This document shows, piece by piece, positions 54,200 through 63,273 of a stretch of 64,000 bases of DNA; positions within the stretch are counted from its first letter, which is position 1; every line of letters starts with the position of its first letter. Source of the stretch: Clostridium sp. SM-530-WT-3G (GTDB lineage: Bacteria; Bacillota; Clostridia; Clostridiales; Clostridiaceae); contig NZ_JABAGC010000003.1 of the NCBI RefSeq assembly GCF_012843905.1, positions 1-64,000 on the forward strand, written 5' to 3'. The position numbers and the translations under genes are program-made. The notes under the pieces were generated by a model. That model did not search any database. It was not told the origin of the DNA and saw only the letters and a program-made list of their open reading frames with translations.

Positions 54200-55147
54200 A
54201 TGGAGTTAACTATAGGATTTATTTTAGATTTAATAATTGGAGATCCCAATAATCCAGTTCATCCTGTAAGAATCATAGGGAAGTTATGTTCTTTTCTTGA
54301 AAAAATAATGAGAAAGATATTTAAGAATTCTCTAAAATTAGCAGGATTAATAGTGTGGATACTTACTGTGACAATAAGTTTTTTAGTTGTATTTTTTATT
54401 GTAAATGCAGCTAGAAAATTCAATTTGTATTTTGGGATAATATTAGAAGGAGTAATTATTTATACGTGTATATCCTCTAAGGGACTTGTAGTAGAAGGTA
54501 GAAAAGTAATAAAGTATTTACTTAAAAATGATATAGAAGGTGCGAGAAAGCAGCTTTCATATATAGTAGGAAGAGATACTCAAAATCTTGATGAAAAGGG
54601 AATAGTAAGGGCTGTAGTTGAAACTATAGCTGAAAATATGTCTGATGGTGTAATAGCACCTATTTTTTATGCAGGCATATTTGGAGCACCACTAGCTATG
54701 GCATATAAGGCTGTAAATACTATGGATTCAATGTTTGGGTATAAAAATGATAAATACATGGAATTTGGATTTTTTCCTGCAAAGCTTGATGATGTTTTTA
54801 ATTATATCCCAGCAAGAATTACAGGAACTATAATAGTAATTTCATCATTTATTTTAAGATATGACTATAAAAATAGTTTTAAGATTTATAAAAGAGATAG
54901 ATACAATCATACAAGCCCCAATAGTGCTCATCCTGAAGCAGCTATGGCAGGAGCTCTTGATGTGCAGCTTGGTGGAGCAAATTATTATTTTGGTAAATTA
55001 GCTGAAAAACCAACAATAGGCGATAAATTAAAGGAAATAGAAATAAAAGATGTTGAGAGTACAACTAAGATACTATATTTATCAGCATTTATAAGCTATA
55101 TTATGATGATTGCAGTTAGGGAAATATTTTTTATTGTAATTAGATAG
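54200..55147 (+). CDS. cbiB: Adenosylcobinamide-phosphate synthase
   Basis: Membrane enzyme attaching aminopropanol phosphate to adenosylcobyrate. 315 residues, several membrane helices, with GDPNNPVHPVRIIGKLCSFL, IVGRDTQNLDEKGIVRAVVE, ENMSDGVIAPIFYA and NTMDSMFGYKND, plus HTSPNSAHPEAAMAGALDV. Coupled to cobC. Its aminopropanol phosphate comes from the next gene. Confidence 0.94.
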   Translation: MELTIGFILDLIIGDPNNPVHPVRIIGKLCSFLEKIMRKIFKNSLKLAGLIVWILTVTISFLVVFFIVNAARKFNLYFGIILEGVIIYTCISSKGLVVEGRKVIKYLLKNDIEGARKQLSYIVGRDTQNLDEKGIVRAVVETIAENMSDGVIAPIFYAGIFGAPLAMAYKAVNTMDSMFGYKNDKYMEFGFFPAKLDDVFNYIPARITGTIIVISSFILRYDYKNSFKIYKRDRYNHTSPNSAHPEAAMAGALDVQLGGANYYFGKLAEKPTIGDKLKEIEIKDVESTTKILYLSAFISYIMMIAVREIFFIVIR

Positions 55148-55182
55148 CAGAAAAAAATATAACTTATTAAAGAGGTGAGAAG

Positions 55183-56295
55183 ATGGCAAACTTAGGACAT
55201 GGGGGAAATGCAAAGGAAATAAGCAGAAGCATGGGGATTGATTATAATAATATAATTGATTTTTCAGCAAACATAAATCCACTTGGAATGCCTGAAAGTG
55301 CAAAAGAAGCTATTGTAAATAATCTTGATGCAGTTGAAAAGTATCCTGATATAACTTATTTTGAACTTAGAAATTCTATAAGGGATTTTGAAAATTCAAA
55401 GATACATAACGAAGAGTTGAAGATAAATAATGAAGAAATAATTCTTGGAAATGGTGCTGCGGAAGTATTATTTAACATAGTAAAAGCAATTGAACCAAAA
55501 GAGGTTTTAATACCAGCTCCAACATTTTCAGAATATGAAGAAGCTGTGGATGCAGTAGATGGAAAGGTAAAACTATATTATTTAAAAGAAGAAAATCAAT
55601 TTACTATACAAGAGGATATTCTAGATTGTATAAATGAGAAAATGGACCTTATTTTTATATGCAATCCTAATAACCCTACAGGAGTAATTACTGATAAAAA
55701 TCTTCTGAAAAAAATACTTGATAAAAGTTTAGAGAACAATGCTTATGTAGTAATAGATGAATCATTTCTTCATTTTATAAAAGAAGATTTTTCAATGATA
55801 ACTTTTATTAAAAATTATAAAAATCTAATTATAATAAAGTCGCTTACTAAATTTTTTGCCATACCTGGAATAAGGATAGGTTATGGACTCAATTCAGATA
55901 AAATGCTTTTAGAAAAAGTAAATAGAATAACTCCAGCATGGAATATAAATATACTTGCAGAAGAAGCAGTTAAATCAGCTTTAAAAGATAATAAGTATAT
56001 TGAAGCTTCTATTGAATTTATGAAAAAAGAAAAAGATTATTTGTATAATGAAATAAAAGAGATATATGGTATAAAAGCATTTAAGCCAAGTGTGAATTTT
56101 ATTTTCTTTAAGTTAGATTCCAAAGAAGGTTTACTTGATATGGATATTAAAAATAAGCTTATTGAAAAAAACATTTTAATAAGAAGTTGTAGTAATTATC
56201 ATGGGTTAGATAACACCTATTACAGAATTGCAGTAAGAAATCATAAGGATAATATAGTAATAGTAAATACGTTAAAAGAAATTTTACAAAGATAA
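55183..56295 (+). CDS. cobD: L-threonine-O-3-phosphate decarboxylase
   Basis: PLP enzyme making (R)-1-amino-2-propanol O-2-phosphate. 370 residues, class I/II aminotransferase fold. DFSANINPLGMPESAKEAI near the N terminus, FICNPNNPTGVIT, VVIDESFLHF and the PLP lysine Lys223 in IKSLTKFFAIPGIRIGY. AGAGGTGAG before the ATG. The N-terminal GHGGNAKEIS is typical of CobD rather than histidinol-phosphate aminotransferase. Confidence 0.93.
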   Translation: MANLGHGGNAKEISRSMGIDYNNIIDFSANINPLGMPESAKEAIVNNLDAVEKYPDITYFELRNSIRDFENSKIHNEELKINNEEIILGNGAAEVLFNIVKAIEPKEVLIPAPTFSEYEEAVDAVDGKVKLYYLKEENQFTIQEDILDCINEKMDLIFICNPNNPTGVITDKNLLKKILDKSLENNAYVVIDESFLHFIKEDFSMITFIKNYKNLIIIKSLTKFFAIPGIRIGYGLNSDKMLLEKVNRITPAWNINILAEEAVKSALKDNKYIEASIEFMKKEKDYLYNEIKEIYGIKAFKPSVNFIFFKLDSKEGLLDMDIKNKLIEKNILIRSCSNYHGLDNTYYRIAVRNHKDNIVIVNTLKEILQR

Positions 56296-56363
56296 AATAT
56301 CCTTGTGATATTTATTAATTGTTTACATAAATAATAAAAATGTATTATAGTAGAGGTATAAAT

Positions 56364-57017
56364 ATGAAAAAGTCAAAAGTAGTAGTTTCATTTAGCGGAG
56401 GAAAAGACAGTACTTTATGTATTTATAGAGCACTTAAAGATAATTATGATGTAATAGGTCTTATAAGTACGTTTGCAGAGGATGATGATACATGTTTTCA
56501 TAAAATTCCTAAAAGTGTTCTGGAAGAGGTGGCAAAGTCATTAAATATACCTCTTATAAAAGTGAAATGTGACAGAAACAGCGTATATGACGAAGAATTT
56601 GAAAAAGCATTACAATATGCTAAAGAAAATGGCGCAGAGTTCTGTATATTTGGTGATATAGATATTGAAGAACATAGAAAATGGGGCGTTGACAGATGTA
56701 ATAATGTGGGAATAAAAGAATTATTTCCATTATGGCAGGAAAATCGTGAAGCTCTTGTAAATGAATTTTTAGATTATGGCTTTAAGGCTATTATAAAAAA
56801 AGTAAATTTAAATGCTCTGGGAATAGAATTTTTAGGCAAAATATTAAGTAAAGATATTATAACTCAAATTAAAGAACAAGGAACAGATCCTTGTGGGGAA
56901 AATGGAGAATATCATACATTAGTTTTTGATGGACCTATTTTCTCTAAAAAAGTAGAGTTTAAAGTGCTTGGAAAAGAAGAAGTACAAGGATATGGATATT
57001 TAAATATTTTGAATTAA
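56364..57017 (+). CDS. Dph6-related ATP pyrophosphatase in the B12 operon
   Basis: 217 residues of the ATP_bind_4 family related to diphthine-ammonia ligase. PP-loop VVSFSGGKDSTLCIYRAL (about 6-23), then IFGDIDIEEHRKWGVDRCNN and LFPLWQ, and TDPCGENGEYHTLVFDGP, which is the family signature. Bacteria have no diphthamide, so it must do another ATP-dependent amidation or thiolation. Location between cobD and cbiP suggests a corrinoid step. ATG 56364 follows AGAGGT; ATG 56340 has no ribosome site. Confidence 0.85.
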   Translation: MKKSKVVVSFSGGKDSTLCIYRALKDNYDVIGLISTFAEDDDTCFHKIPKSVLEEVAKSLNIPLIKVKCDRNSVYDEEFEKALQYAKENGAEFCIFGDIDIEEHRKWGVDRCNNVGIKELFPLWQENREALVNEFLDYGFKAIIKKVNLNALGIEFLGKILSKDIITQIKEQGTDPCGENGEYHTLVFDGPIFSKKVEFKVLGKEEVQGYGYLNILN

Positions 57018-57049
57018 CCGAGGGTTAATTAGAAGGGATATATTATATT

Positions 57050-58549
57050 ATGAGTAAAAAAAATATTATGTTTTTAGGAACAGCATCTTCAGTAGGAAAG
57101 AGTACTATAGCAACTGCAATGTGCAGAGTGCTTGCAAATAGAGGCTTTAAGGTAGCACCATTTAAAGCATTAAATATATCACTTAATTCATATGTTACTA
57201 AGAGTGGGCTTGAAATGGGAAGAGCTCAGGTGGTTCAGGCTGAAGCATGTAGAATAGAAGAAGAAGCTCTTATGAACCCAGTTCTTTTAAAGCCAAGTGG
57301 TGATTTCACTCAGGTTATAGTAGAAGGTAAAGTATATTGTAATATAGAACCGTATAAATATAAGGAATTAAATAAGGAACTTAAAATTAAGGTAAAAAAA
57401 GCTTATGATAAGCTTAGTAAAAGGTTTGATTTTATAGTATTAGAAGGCTCAGGAAGCTGTGCTGAGATAAATTTAAGAAAAAGTGATATATCAAATATGG
57501 AAATGGCAGCTATGGTAGATGCACCAGTAATACTTGTAGCAGATATAGATAGAGGTGGAGTATTTGCATCAGTAGTTGGAACTTTACAGCTTTTAAGTGA
57601 AGAAGATAGAAACAGAGTAAAAGGTGTAATAATAAATAAATTTAGAGGTAATAAAGATTATTTTGAAGAAGGCCGAAAGCAACTTGAAAAAATAATTAAT
57701 ATACCGGTTCTTGGAGTAATTCCTTATAAAAAATTTGATATAGAAGATGAAGACAGCGTTACAGAAAGAATAAGAAATATTGAAAAAGATGGAGCTTTAG
57801 ATATTGCAGTAATAAGACTTTCTCATATGTCAAACTTCACAGATTTTAATATATTAGAAAGAATAAATGGTGTAAATGTGAGATATGTAGAGAGAGCTGA
57901 AGAACTTAAAAATCCTAATATAATAATAATTCCAGGGACTAAAAATACTATAGAGGATTTAAGAATTATAAAAGAAACTAAGTTATTTAATAAAATCAAG
58001 GAAGCAAAAGAAAATGGAACCTTCATAATTGGAATTTGTGGAGGATATCAAATGCTTGGAAAAGTAGTTCTTGACAAGAGTGGTGTTGAAGGTGCAATAA
58101 GTCAGGAAGAGGGATTTGGATTCCTTGATATAAAGACAAGATTTAATGAAGAAAAAGTTACAAAGCAGACAGAAGCTAAGTTGTTATGTGATTTAGAAGA
58201 TATATCAGGCATTGAGAATATCATAGTAGAAGGATATGAAATTCACAATGGTGTAAGTAAGATAGGTAAAGGTGTAGTACCTTTCATAAAAGGCAGTGAT
58301 GGAGAAATTATAGGTGTATGTAATGATGAAAAGAATGTTATAGGAACATATCTTCATGGTATATTTGATAATGAAGAATTTTCTAGAATATTTATAAAAA
58401 ATCTAAAAGAAAAAAATAATATCAAAATTACTGATGATGTAATATTAGAAAAAGTATCTGAGTATAAGGATAGCGAATATAACAGACTGGCTAAAATGTT
58501 TGAAGAGAATATAAATATGAGTATACTTGATAAGATATTAAATATATAG
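57050..58549 (+). CDS. cbiP: Cobyric acid synthase
   Basis: Amidates side chains b, d, e and g of adenosylcobyrinate diamide. 499 residues. ATPase part: [20 protein letters not shown], then [20 protein letters not shown] and [13 protein letters not shown]. Glutaminase part: Cys330 in [10 protein letters not shown] and His436 in [10 protein letters not shown]. Small palindrome AATTAACC/GGTTAATT (57014-57031) precedes its ribosome site. Last gene of the operon. Confidence 0.96.
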   Translation: MSKKNIMFLGTASSVGKSTIATAMCRVLANRGFKVAPFKALNISLNSYVTKSGLEMGRAQVVQAEACRIEEEALMNPVLLKPSGDFTQVIVEGKVYCNIEPYKYKELNKELKIKVKKAYDKLSKRFDFIVLEGSGSCAEINLRKSDISNMEMAAMVDAPVILVADIDRGGVFASVVGTLQLLSEEDRNRVKGVIINKFRGNKDYFEEGRKQLEKIINIPVLGVIPYKKFDIEDEDSVTERIRNIEKDGALDIAVIRLSHMSNFTDFNILERINGVNVRYVERAEELKNPNIIIIPGTKNTIEDLRIIKETKLFNKIKEAKENGTFIIGICGGYQMLGKVVLDKSGVEGAISQEEGFGFLDIKTRFNEEKVTKQTEAKLLCDLEDISGIENIIVEGYEIHNGVSKIGKGVVPFIKGSDGEIIGVCNDEKNVIGTYLHGIFDNEEFSRIFIKNLKEKNNIKITDDVILEKVSEYKDSEYNRLAKMFEENINMSILDKILNI

Positions 58550-58602
58550 TAATGATATAAGAGTATGAGTTTTAATTATAAATTTCTTTGATTAAAATGA
58601 GA

Positions 58603-58637
58603 AAATGCTATCTGCTATTTAGTAGATGGCATTTTTT
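58603..58637 (+). terminator. Terminator of the cobalamin operon
   Basis: AAATGCTATCT (58603-58613) pairs with AGATGGCATTT (58624-58634), then T tract. Confidence 0.88.
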
Positions 58638-58720
58638 ATGCAAATAATAATAGCTAACAAAGTGTTTTAGTTATTTAAAAGATTAATTCCATAATAATAT
58701 TAATGTTGATATATAAATTA

Positions 58721-58779
58721 AACTCGTCAAGATTCTAATATATTTATTTATAAAATATATTTTATTTTAATGACGAGTT
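58721..58779. repeat. Large inverted repeat between cbiP and ytaF
   Basis: AACTCGTCA (58721-58729) and TGACGAGTT (58771-58779) flank an AT-rich centre that can also pair. It is between convergent genes. It may be a second terminator, but no T tract follows. Confidence 0.5.
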
Positions 58780-58877
58780 CATAAGAAAATTATATGTTTA
58801 TTTTCTTAATATATTATTTGAAAAATATTTTTAATAAAAGATAAATTAAGTTTTACTCTTTTATTATTAAATTTGAA

Positions 58878-59504
58878 TTATTTTATAACTCTAAGTACAG
58901 CAAGTACTATTAGTAGCACTCCAGATAGCCAAGATAAATCAAGATGCATTTTCTCAGCAAATTTTCTACCTATTAGCACTCCTATTAGGACACATAATAT
59001 TCCAATAATAAAGCATAGCAAGAGAGTTTGGAAATAATTTATGTTGCATAAGCTTGAACCGAATCCAACTGCAAGACTGTCCAATGAAAGGGCTAAAGCA
59101 AGATAAAATGCTTCTTTTGAACTTAAATATTTTGATTTATCAAAATCGGCTTTAATTTCATCAGCATAAACTTGCAATACGAACTTGAAATCAAATAATT
59201 TAAAAGTAAGAGGTTTATCGGAATTTGAATGTTTTTTTATACATGTTTTAAATATACATTCAAATAATCTGTATACCCCTATTGAAATAAGTAATAAAAA
59301 TCCTAATAAAACTGGAATTTTATCAGGAAGAAAATTTTTCACGATTGAACCGACAAATAGGGATAAGGCTAATGTAGCTGTGCAGACCAGATTTATAATT
59401 ATAGCTGAGAGTATTGGAATTTTTATTTTTGATGTACCGTATGCAATGCTGGCGACAAATGAATCTATACATAAAGATGATACTAACAATAAGGATTCAA
59501 TCAT
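58878..59504 (-). CDS. ytaF: Sporulation membrane protein YtaF / MntP-like
   Basis: 208 residues, six hydrophobic helices in two repeats. Each half carries the acidic motif of the family: CIDSFVASIAYGTSKIKIP and LSLDSLAVGFGSSLCN. YtaF is a sporulation-linked relative of the manganese exporter MntP; transport of a metal ion is a reasonable guess only. AGAGGTAAAA precedes the ATG. Confidence 0.87.
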   Translation of the reverse strand: MIESLLLVSSLCIDSFVASIAYGTSKIKIPILSAIIINLVCTATLALSLFVGSIVKNFLPDKIPVLLGFLLLISIGVYRLFECIFKTCIKKHSNSDKPLTFKLFDFKFVLQVYADEIKADFDKSKYLSSKEAFYLALALSLDSLAVGFGSSLCNINYFQTLLLCFIIGILCVLIGVLIGRKFAEKMHLDLSWLSGVLLIVLAVLRVIK

Positions 59505-59700
59505 AAGTTTTACCTCTCATAGTTGTATATAAATCATAATATGAAAAAATGTATTATATAGTTACAAATTTTGATTACAACTGATTAAAGGCAACTTTAT
59601 TATGAGTTTTCTTGAAAAAAAGTAATTTATGTGTATATAATTTTCGTGATATACTAAAAGGGTAATCAATATGTGAAGGCAGCAGGATGGAGGAAGAAAA

Positions 59701-60504
59701 ATGTACAAACTAATTGCATTAGATATGGATGGAACTTTACTTACTAGTGAAAAGGTAATTTCAGAAGATACTAAAAAAGCTTTAAAGAAAGCTGAAGAAA
59801 AAGGTGTTAAGGTAGTACTTGCAACGGGAAGACCTTTAGCTGGTATAACAAGATTTTTAGAGGAATTAGATTTACTTAAGGGTGATGATTATGCTTTAAG
59901 TTTCAATGGAGGACTTGTATTAAATACAACGACACAAGAAAAAATATATGAAGCATGTCTTAAAGGTTCAGATTTAAAATATGTTTATAAGTTAGCACAA
60001 GAATTAGGTGTTAATATTCATGCTTTTTCTGCAAAAGAAGGGCTTATTACACCTAAAATGAGTCAATATACTGAACATGAAAGTAAATTAAATGGAATAG
60101 ATGTTACAATAAAAGATTTTAATGATATTGATGATGATGAAGTTATAGTGAAAATTATGCTTATAGATCCACAAGAAATATTAGATGAAGCAATTAAAAA
60201 ACTTCCAGAAGAATTATTTGAAAAATATAGTACATTTAAGAGTGCTCCATTCTTCTTTGAAGTAACGAATAAGAATGTAGATAAAGGAATGGGATTAAAG
60301 AAGCTTGGAGAATATTTAGGAATAAAGCAGGAAGAAATAATAGCTTGTGGAGATGCTGAAAATGACCTTTCAATGATTAAATATGCAGGTCTTGGAGTAG
60401 CTATGGCAAACGCTATGGATATAGTTAAGGAAAATGCTAATTATATAACTTCTTCAAATGATGAAGGTGGAATTGTTAAGGTAATAGAAGAATTTATTTT
60501 ATAA
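59701..60504 (+). CDS. Cof-type HAD-IIB phosphatase
   Basis: 267 residues. Nucleophile motif LIALDMDGTLLTSE (Asp8, Asp10), ATGRPLAGITRFL, the Cof cap domain in the middle, then FEVTNKNVDKGMGLKKLGEY and IACGDAENDLSMIKYAGLGV. Members hydrolyse sugar or nucleotide phosphates, often with broad range. GGAGGAAGAAA precedes the ATG. Single-gene unit with terminator. Confidence 0.92.
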   Translation: MYKLIALDMDGTLLTSEKVISEDTKKALKKAEEKGVKVVLATGRPLAGITRFLEELDLLKGDDYALSFNGGLVLNTTTQEKIYEACLKGSDLKYVYKLAQELGVNIHAFSAKEGLITPKMSQYTEHESKLNGIDVTIKDFNDIDDDEVIVKIMLIDPQEILDEAIKKLPEELFEKYSTFKSAPFFFEVTNKNVDKGMGLKKLGEYLGIKQEEIIACGDAENDLSMIKYAGLGVAMANAMDIVKENANYITSSNDEGGIVKVIEEFIL

Positions 60505-60522
60505 AATAAATATTAATTATAG

Positions 60523-60566
60523 AAAATAAGGTACTGTAGTGAATATTAGCTGCAGTATCTTATTTT
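60523..60566. terminator. Terminator between the HAD gene and the pirin gene
   Basis: AAAATAAGGTACTG (60523-60536) pairs with CAGTATCTTATTTT (60553-60566). It serves two convergent genes. Confidence 0.85.
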
Positions 60567-60583
60567 GTTTAGAAGTCTAAAAT

Positions 60584-61429
60584 TTAAGATTCATAATCTG
60601 CATTCTTTTTAATAAATGATCCATTATCAATATCATCTAATGCAGTTAATAATTCTTTTTGGGTATTCATAACAATTGGACCATACCAGGCAACTGGTTC
60701 ATCTAATTTCTTTGAGCTATATAAAAGGACCTCAGCACCATGATCTCCTGTTTCTAAGATGACACTATCACCTTCGCCAAGCTTAGCTGCTGTCTTTTCA
60801 CTTACTTCAGTTCCACTTACTTTTATATCTCCAAGTAGAGTAAAGAGAAATGCTGACCATCCTTCTCTAACTGGTATTTCTACCTTGGCATGTGGTTCAA
60901 GATGAATATCATAAAAATCAAGTGGAAGATATTTACCTTGCCATCCAATTTCATCTTTATAATTACCTGTTATAAGACGAAGTTTTCCGCCTTCTAATGG
61001 AAACTCTTTTATTTCATCTACCGAAATTCCATGATAGGTAGGGGCTGCGACCATCTTATCCTTTGCTGGAAGGTTAAGCCAAAGCTGTGTACCTAAAAGG
61101 CGCTCACCACCTGGCATTTCTTCATGATATGCTCCTGAACCTGCTGTGAGCCACTGAGCTTCTCCATCATGAACAGTAGCTTCTGTTCCTAAATGATCAC
61201 GATGTAACATCTGTCCCTTACTAACAAAACTTACTGTCTCAATTCCTCTATGTGGATGCATTGGAAATCCTTTTTCGTAATCAGCAGGATTTGTGCTATC
61301 AAATGCATCTAACATTAAAAATGGATCATAAATATCTGCTGTATCATTTCCAAGAACACGCACTAAGCTAACGCCTGCTCCATCCATTGATTTCTGTCCT
61401 TTTGTCTGATATATAACTTTTCTATTCAT
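60584..61429 (-). CDS. Pirin family protein
   Basis: 281 residues, bicupin. The N-terminal cupin has the metal site PMHPHRGIETVSFV with LHRDHLG, then WLTAGSGAYHEEMPGG; the C-terminal half fits Pirin_C with ending VAWYGPIVMNT. Some pirins are quercetinases, others affect transcription; substrate unknown. ATG with AAGGAGAG. Higher GC and better codon use than neighbours hint at a different expression level or origin. A decayed small gene lies upstream. Confidence 0.92.
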   Translation of the reverse strand: MNRKVIYQTKGQKSMDGAGVSLVRVLGNDTADIYDPFLMLDAFDSTNPADYEKGFPMHPHRGIETVSFVSKGQMLHRDHLGTEATVHDGEAQWLTAGSGAYHEEMPGGERLLGTQLWLNLPAKDKMVAAPTYHGISVDEIKEFPLEGGKLRLITGNYKDEIGWQGKYLPLDFYDIHLEPHAKVEIPVREGWSAFLFTLLGDIKVSGTEVSEKTAAKLGEGDSVILETGDHGAEVLLYSSKKLDEPVAWYGPIVMNTQKELLTALDDIDNGSFIKKNADYES

Positions 61430-61449
61430 ATTAATCTCTCCTTAGCTTA

Positions 61450-61620
61450 TTATCTCATCTTAAAAATCATGTTGATGAGTTCCAGCTTTTCTTCATATGT
61501 TAATTTTCCTGTTATATCTGTAAGCATCTCACTGTTCTCAAGATAAATCTTCTGAATTATCTTATTTACCAAACGATACATTCCAATAACTATCTTTGAA
61601 TCTTCTTTTGTAAAGTCAAT
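61450..61620 (-). pseudogene. Small decayed gene upstream of the pirin gene, possible regulator tail
   Basis: A 56-codon frame: DFTKEDSKIVIGMYRLVNKI, then IQKIYLENSEMLTDITGKLT and YEEKLELINMIFKMR. It resembles the C-terminal helix region of a MarR-type regulator, without the DNA-binding part. There is no ATG; an ATT codon stands eight bases after AAGGGG, where a start would be expected. Either the start codon was lost or the 5' part was deleted. Confidence 0.4.
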
Positions 61621-61648
61621 AATTTAATCCCCTTATCAATTATCTATT

Positions 61649-61668
61649 GTTACAAGATATCTTGTAAC
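61649..61668. promoter_or_regulatory. Perfect 20-bp palindrome, probable operator
   Basis: GTTACAAGATATCTTGTAAC is fully symmetrical, the shape of MarR-type operator sites. It lies just upstream of the decayed small gene and the pirin gene, both on the minus strand. Confidence 0.65.
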
Positions 61669-61679
61669 CAGAATATATT

Positions 61680-61858
61680 CCTAATTAGAGATAGTGTCAA
61701 GTAAAAAATTTCCGCCATGAGAAATCAAGAGCGAAATATACGGTAATAAAGCTTCTAGAATTGGAAGCAAAATTTTTTTGCCAGATGAACTTTTAGTTGT
61801 TATAACATCAATAAAATATGAATTAGAATAGGTTAGCAATATAAAAGATTAGTAAATA
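61680..61858 (+). other. Non-coding gap with a possible 3' gene remnant
   Basis: A plus-strand frame ending IFLPDELLVVITSIKYELE stops near 61830. It has no start or ribosome site and no family I recognise. Nothing else is seen here. Confidence 0.3.
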
Positions 61859-61859
61859 A

Positions 61860-61890
61860 AAAAGGTATGGATAGTAGTCCATACCCTTTT
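61860..61890 (-). terminator. Terminator of the lactonase gene
   Basis: AAAGGTATGGA pairs with TCCATACCCTTTT around ATAGTAG. It lies just after the minus-strand stop codon. Confidence 0.85.
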
Positions 61891-61897
61891 ATGTATA

Positions 61898-62950
61898 TTA
61901 TACAAATTCTATGGCTGTAGGTGAATTAACTTCTTGTGAAGTTATAAAATTAAGCATACCATTTCCTTTACCAATTGAAAAAATAGAAACGTTATTTGAT
62001 TTTTCATTTGCACAGAATAAAAAATTACCAGAAGGATCTATATTAAAGTCCCTTGGAGAATCACCTTCGCATGAAAAGCTATTTAAATAATTAAGTTTTC
62101 CATCAGGTAGAATAGAAAATAAATTAATTGAATTATTTCCTCTGTCACTTGTATATAAAAATTTATTTGATGGATGAATTCTTATAGCAGCACCAGATTT
62201 TATACCATTATATTCAGGTGATGTACTGCTTATAATCTGAATATTATCAAAGAGTGATTCTTCAGATGGCTTATATTTTAAAACAAAAATTTCAGATGTT
62301 AATTCACTTATTACATAGTAATTTTGAGAATTTGAACAGACTATATGTCTAGGCCCAGTACCATCTGGAAATTTGAATGTTAAATCATTTATTTGATTAA
62401 GTTCACTGCCGTCTAACTCGTAAACTATAATCTTATCAATACCTAAATCTACAGAAAGAATATATTTATTATCTTTTGTTAAAATAGAAGAATGAATATG
62501 TGGCATATCCTGTCTTTCATGATTTATACTTTTACCTTCATGGCTAAAAGTTTTTGGATAATTCAAAATAATTCCTTCTAAAGTATTATAAACAATCATC
62601 TTATTTTCATGGTAATTTGAAGTGATTAAAAGCTGCTTATTGCTGTCTATACTTAAATGACAAGGTTGTTTTTTTTCTGAGATATTATAATTTATAAAAT
62701 TTAGTGAATCTTGTTCTGGCCAATATTTAAATGATGATACCCCAGCTTCACCATCTATTCTGCAGGTAGAGTATAATATATGTCTTTCTCTATCAATGGC
62801 AAAATAAGTAGGATCTTTTATTTTATATGCTAAATTAAATTTTTCTATTGTCTTATTGTTTGCATTAAAGTTTATTCTATAGATTCCTTCACTGCCTTTG
62901 TCAGTATAAGTTCCAACAAAACAAACCATAAGATTGTGATGTAATACCAT
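61898..62950 (-). CDS. 6-phosphogluconolactonase-like beta-propeller (lactonase family)
   Basis: 350 residues of the 7-bladed lactonase family (PF10282). N-terminal FVGTYTDKGSEGIYRINF, then repeating blade motifs: ILYSTCRIDGEAGVSSF, PCHLSIDSNKQLLITSNY, MPHIHSSILTKDNKYI, GTGPRHIVC and the ending SPRDFNIDPSGNFLFCANE. It may hydrolyse 6-phosphogluconolactone or another lactone. No signal peptide. Preceded by a G-rich ribosome site. Confidence 0.88.
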   Translation of the reverse strand: MVLHHNLMVCFVGTYTDKGSEGIYRINFNANNKTIEKFNLAYKIKDPTYFAIDRERHILYSTCRIDGEAGVSSFKYWPEQDSLNFINYNISEKKQPCHLSIDSNKQLLITSNYHENKMIVYNTLEGIILNYPKTFSHEGKSINHERQDMPHIHSSILTKDNKYILSVDLGIDKIIVYELDGSELNQINDLTFKFPDGTGPRHIVCSNSQNYYVISELTSEIFVLKYKPSEESLFDNIQIISSTSPEYNGIKSGAAIRIHPSNKFLYTSDRGNNSINLFSILPDGKLNYLNSFSCEGDSPRDFNIDPSGNFLFCANEKSNNVSIFSIGKGNGMLNFITSQEVNSPTAIEFV

Positions 62951-63195
62951 GATGCATGCCCCCCTATTAATTTTTTATATATAGTAAGTATATCACGAAT
63001 TACAAATATTTTATTTATAATAATAATATTACATAAATGTTTATTTTTAAATTAATTATAAATATAGCTTTTTAAAATTAAAGTATAAAAAAATATGTTA
63101 AAAAAATGAAAAATAGTTAGATAATTATACAAAAAAATCACAAATGATTATTTTGGTTTTTGTGCATAATAAAATAGAAAAAATTATATGAATAA

Positions 63196-63223
63196 TTGAT
63201 ATAGTGTAAAATTTTGGTATAAT
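63196..63223 (+). promoter_or_regulatory. Promoter of metA
   Basis: TTGATA (63196-63201), 16-base spacer ending TGG, TATAAT (63218-63223): a -35 with an extended -10. No SAM riboswitch or T-box elements are seen between it and metA. The rest of 62951-63195 is AT-rich with nothing else. Confidence 0.75.
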
Positions 63224-63273
63224 AATTATGTACTTAAAGAGAAAGCACTAAGCAAAGAAAAGGGGGATAAATC

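Noticed and set aside
63180-63273. A SAM riboswitch or T-box in front of metA
   Set aside because: Only about 45 bases lie between the predicted transcription start and the ATG, too short for either.
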